64,000 nt of DNA from an uncultured Christensenellaceae bacterium (lineage in GTDB: Bacteria > Bacillota > Clostridia > Christensenellales > Borkfalkiaceae). The stretch is taken from NCBI GenBank assembly GCA_910588695.1, contig CAJUOV010000001.1, forward strand, positions 152,523 to 216,522. Direction: 5' to 3'. The notes under the pieces are model-generated. The model had not been told where the DNA came from and did not search any database. It saw only the letters and a list, made by a program, of their open reading frames with translations. Below are positions 63,216 to 64,000 of the stretch, one piece after another. The first letter of the stretch is position 1; every line of letters starts with the position of its first letter. The position numbers and the translations under genes are program-made.

Positions 63216-64000
63216 ATGAAAAAATTATTGAGTATCGGTGTAACGGTGGTTATGGGATTGTGTCTCTTATGCGGGTGTAACGGGTTGGATTTGGAACACT
63301 ACGATGACGGAAGTAACTTAAAATACGTGAAAGAGAACAGCACAGGCGTGACGTATACGTTGGAAGAGGCGTATGAAAACGGATTTCTGAAAAAGGAAGA
63401 TATTCAAAAAATCGCCTATTATTACGACGAAGACAACAAGGCGGAGTTTCCCGTAGCATTGTCGGAGAACGTGGAGAAAGCGGTAAAGAATACGTTTGCC
63501 GCAGAATACAATGCGGACGGAAATCCGTCTTCGGAAGCGACGGCGGAAGACTTTACGGTCAAGAAATTTTTAGGATATTACTATAAATGTTGCGTAGTGG
63601 AAGCTGACAGCGCGCTGTGGGACCCTGCTCCGACGGACGTGCCGAATTATCGAGAAGAAATCTGCGGAGTAGAATTTCATATTACAAACTATTATCCCAT
63701 TCGGGTTTGGATGCAGACAAAATATACTTATAAGATTGAAGACGCAGCGGAATACGGGTGGTTTACGCAGGAGGATTTGAAGAATATCGCCTATTATTAT
63801 ATGACAATGGTGGTTGCAGATTATAACGAAGAAAATTTCTTTGAAAAGTGCGCGCACTTAAAAGAGTTTAAGAACTTTACTCCGCGACCTTTGCCGACTG
63901 AAGGGTTGGACGCAGAGACGGAATTAAAAGTGAAACAGGCATTTTTGTCGCAAATTAAAGTGAATGCGCCCGAGATTACCGCAGATTATACCATTGAAGA
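63216..64000 (+). CDS. lipoprotein with internal repeats (3' end outside the window)
   Basis: At least 261 codons, open to the window edge; strong AGGAGG before the ATG at 63216. A signal peptide ends in LLCGC, making Cys21 the lipidation site. Two copies of a motif are visible: TLEEAYENGFLKKEDIQKIAYYY at about 49-71 and KIEDAAEYGWFTQEDLKNIAYYY near 169-191, each followed by a segment leading to a Lys/Val/Ala-type (VKNTFAAEYNAD, VKQAFLSQIKVNA) stretch. Similar EAYENG...EDL..IAYY proteins occur in gut Clostridia; their function is unknown. Confidence 0.82.
   Translation, partial: MKKLLSIGVTVVMGLCLLCGCNGLDLEHYDDGSNLKYVKENSTGVTYTLEEAYENGFLKKEDIQKIAYYYDEDNKAEFPVALSENVEKAVKNTFAAEYNADGNPSSEATAEDFTVKKFLGYYYKCCVVEADSALWDPAPTDVPNYREEICGVEFHITNYYPIRVWMQTKYTYKIEDAAEYGWFTQEDLKNIAYYYMTMVVADYNEENFFEKCAHLKEFKNFTPRPLPTEGLDAETELKVKQAFLSQIKVNAPEITADYTIE

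Overview
The window reads as one contiguous piece of a gut-associated Bacillota (Firmicutes, Clostridia-like) chromosome of moderate G+C. The evidence is a fused S10-spc-alpha ribosomal superoperon in Gram-positive order, a large SRP RNA with an Alu domain, a type-Z S14, a long clostridial-type L17, TmcAL, pta-ackA, a Ktr potassium system and AGGAGG ribosome binding sites. A bile salt hydrolase-like enzyme, a GH43 lipoprotein and a galactose operon suggest an intestinal or plant-polysaccharide niche. A narrower guess (Christensenellales-like) is possible but unproven. No tRNA, rRNA or CRISPR array was recognised.

Layout. 1-3.5 kb: end of an oligopeptide ABC transporter operon (oppC end, oppD with a repetitive insert, oppF fused to a membrane domain, two small membrane proteins). 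3.5-5.2 kb: a CPBP protease and an Lgt-like protein, divergent. 5.2-21.3 kb: the S10-spc-alpha superoperon (rpsJ to rplQ, with secY, adk, map, infA and rpoA), with promoters before rpsJ and rpsM and a structured repeat between secY and adk. 21.3-22.8 kb: an AT-rich accessory island with a DUF559 nuclease gene inside inverted hairpin repeats, a small acidic protein, a palindromic operator and tandem XRE regulators. 22.8-27.3 kb: M18 aminopeptidase, two more copies of the structured repeat, a membrane protein, hpt, ferritin. 27.3-29.8 kb: a BspA-like LRR lipoprotein and the SRP RNA. 29.8-38 kb: a heterodimeric ABC exporter, an Mrp ATPase, a NifU-like/GGGtGRT pair, a cis-prenyltransferase, a bile salt hydrolase-like enzyme. 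38-40.6 kb: ECF sigma factor, secreted C39-like protease, anti-sigma-like protein, XRE regulator. 40.6-45.5 kb: lacI-galK-galT-galE. 45.5-55.1 kb: Ycf46-like ATPase, Tex, KtrB-KtrA, a DUF1508 membrane protein, two FAD enzymes. 55.3-64 kb: GH43 lipoprotein, TmcAL, pta-ackA, GNAT, YceD-rpmF, flavin reductase, and a lipoprotein cut by the window end, with an attenuator-like leader.

How the genes work together. The centre is translation and secretion machinery. Around it lie sugar entry (arabinan-type GH43, Leloir galactose pathway), acetate/ATP production (pta-ackA), iron and Fe-S handling (ferritin, Mrp, NifU-like, GGGtGRT), potassium uptake and peptide import.

The strongest unexplained signals are: (i) a three-copy repeat whose hairpin shows compensatory changes; (ii) six promoters whose -10 box ends only 7-11 nt before the start codon, predicting leaderless mRNAs; (iii) the DUF559 hairpin cassette and adjoining XRE island; (iv) the sigma/protease/anti-sigma-like cluster; (v) a short-peptide plus terminator leader at the right edge; (vi) the OppF membrane fusion and the OppD repeat insert. 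All calls are from reading sequence; no database search was run.
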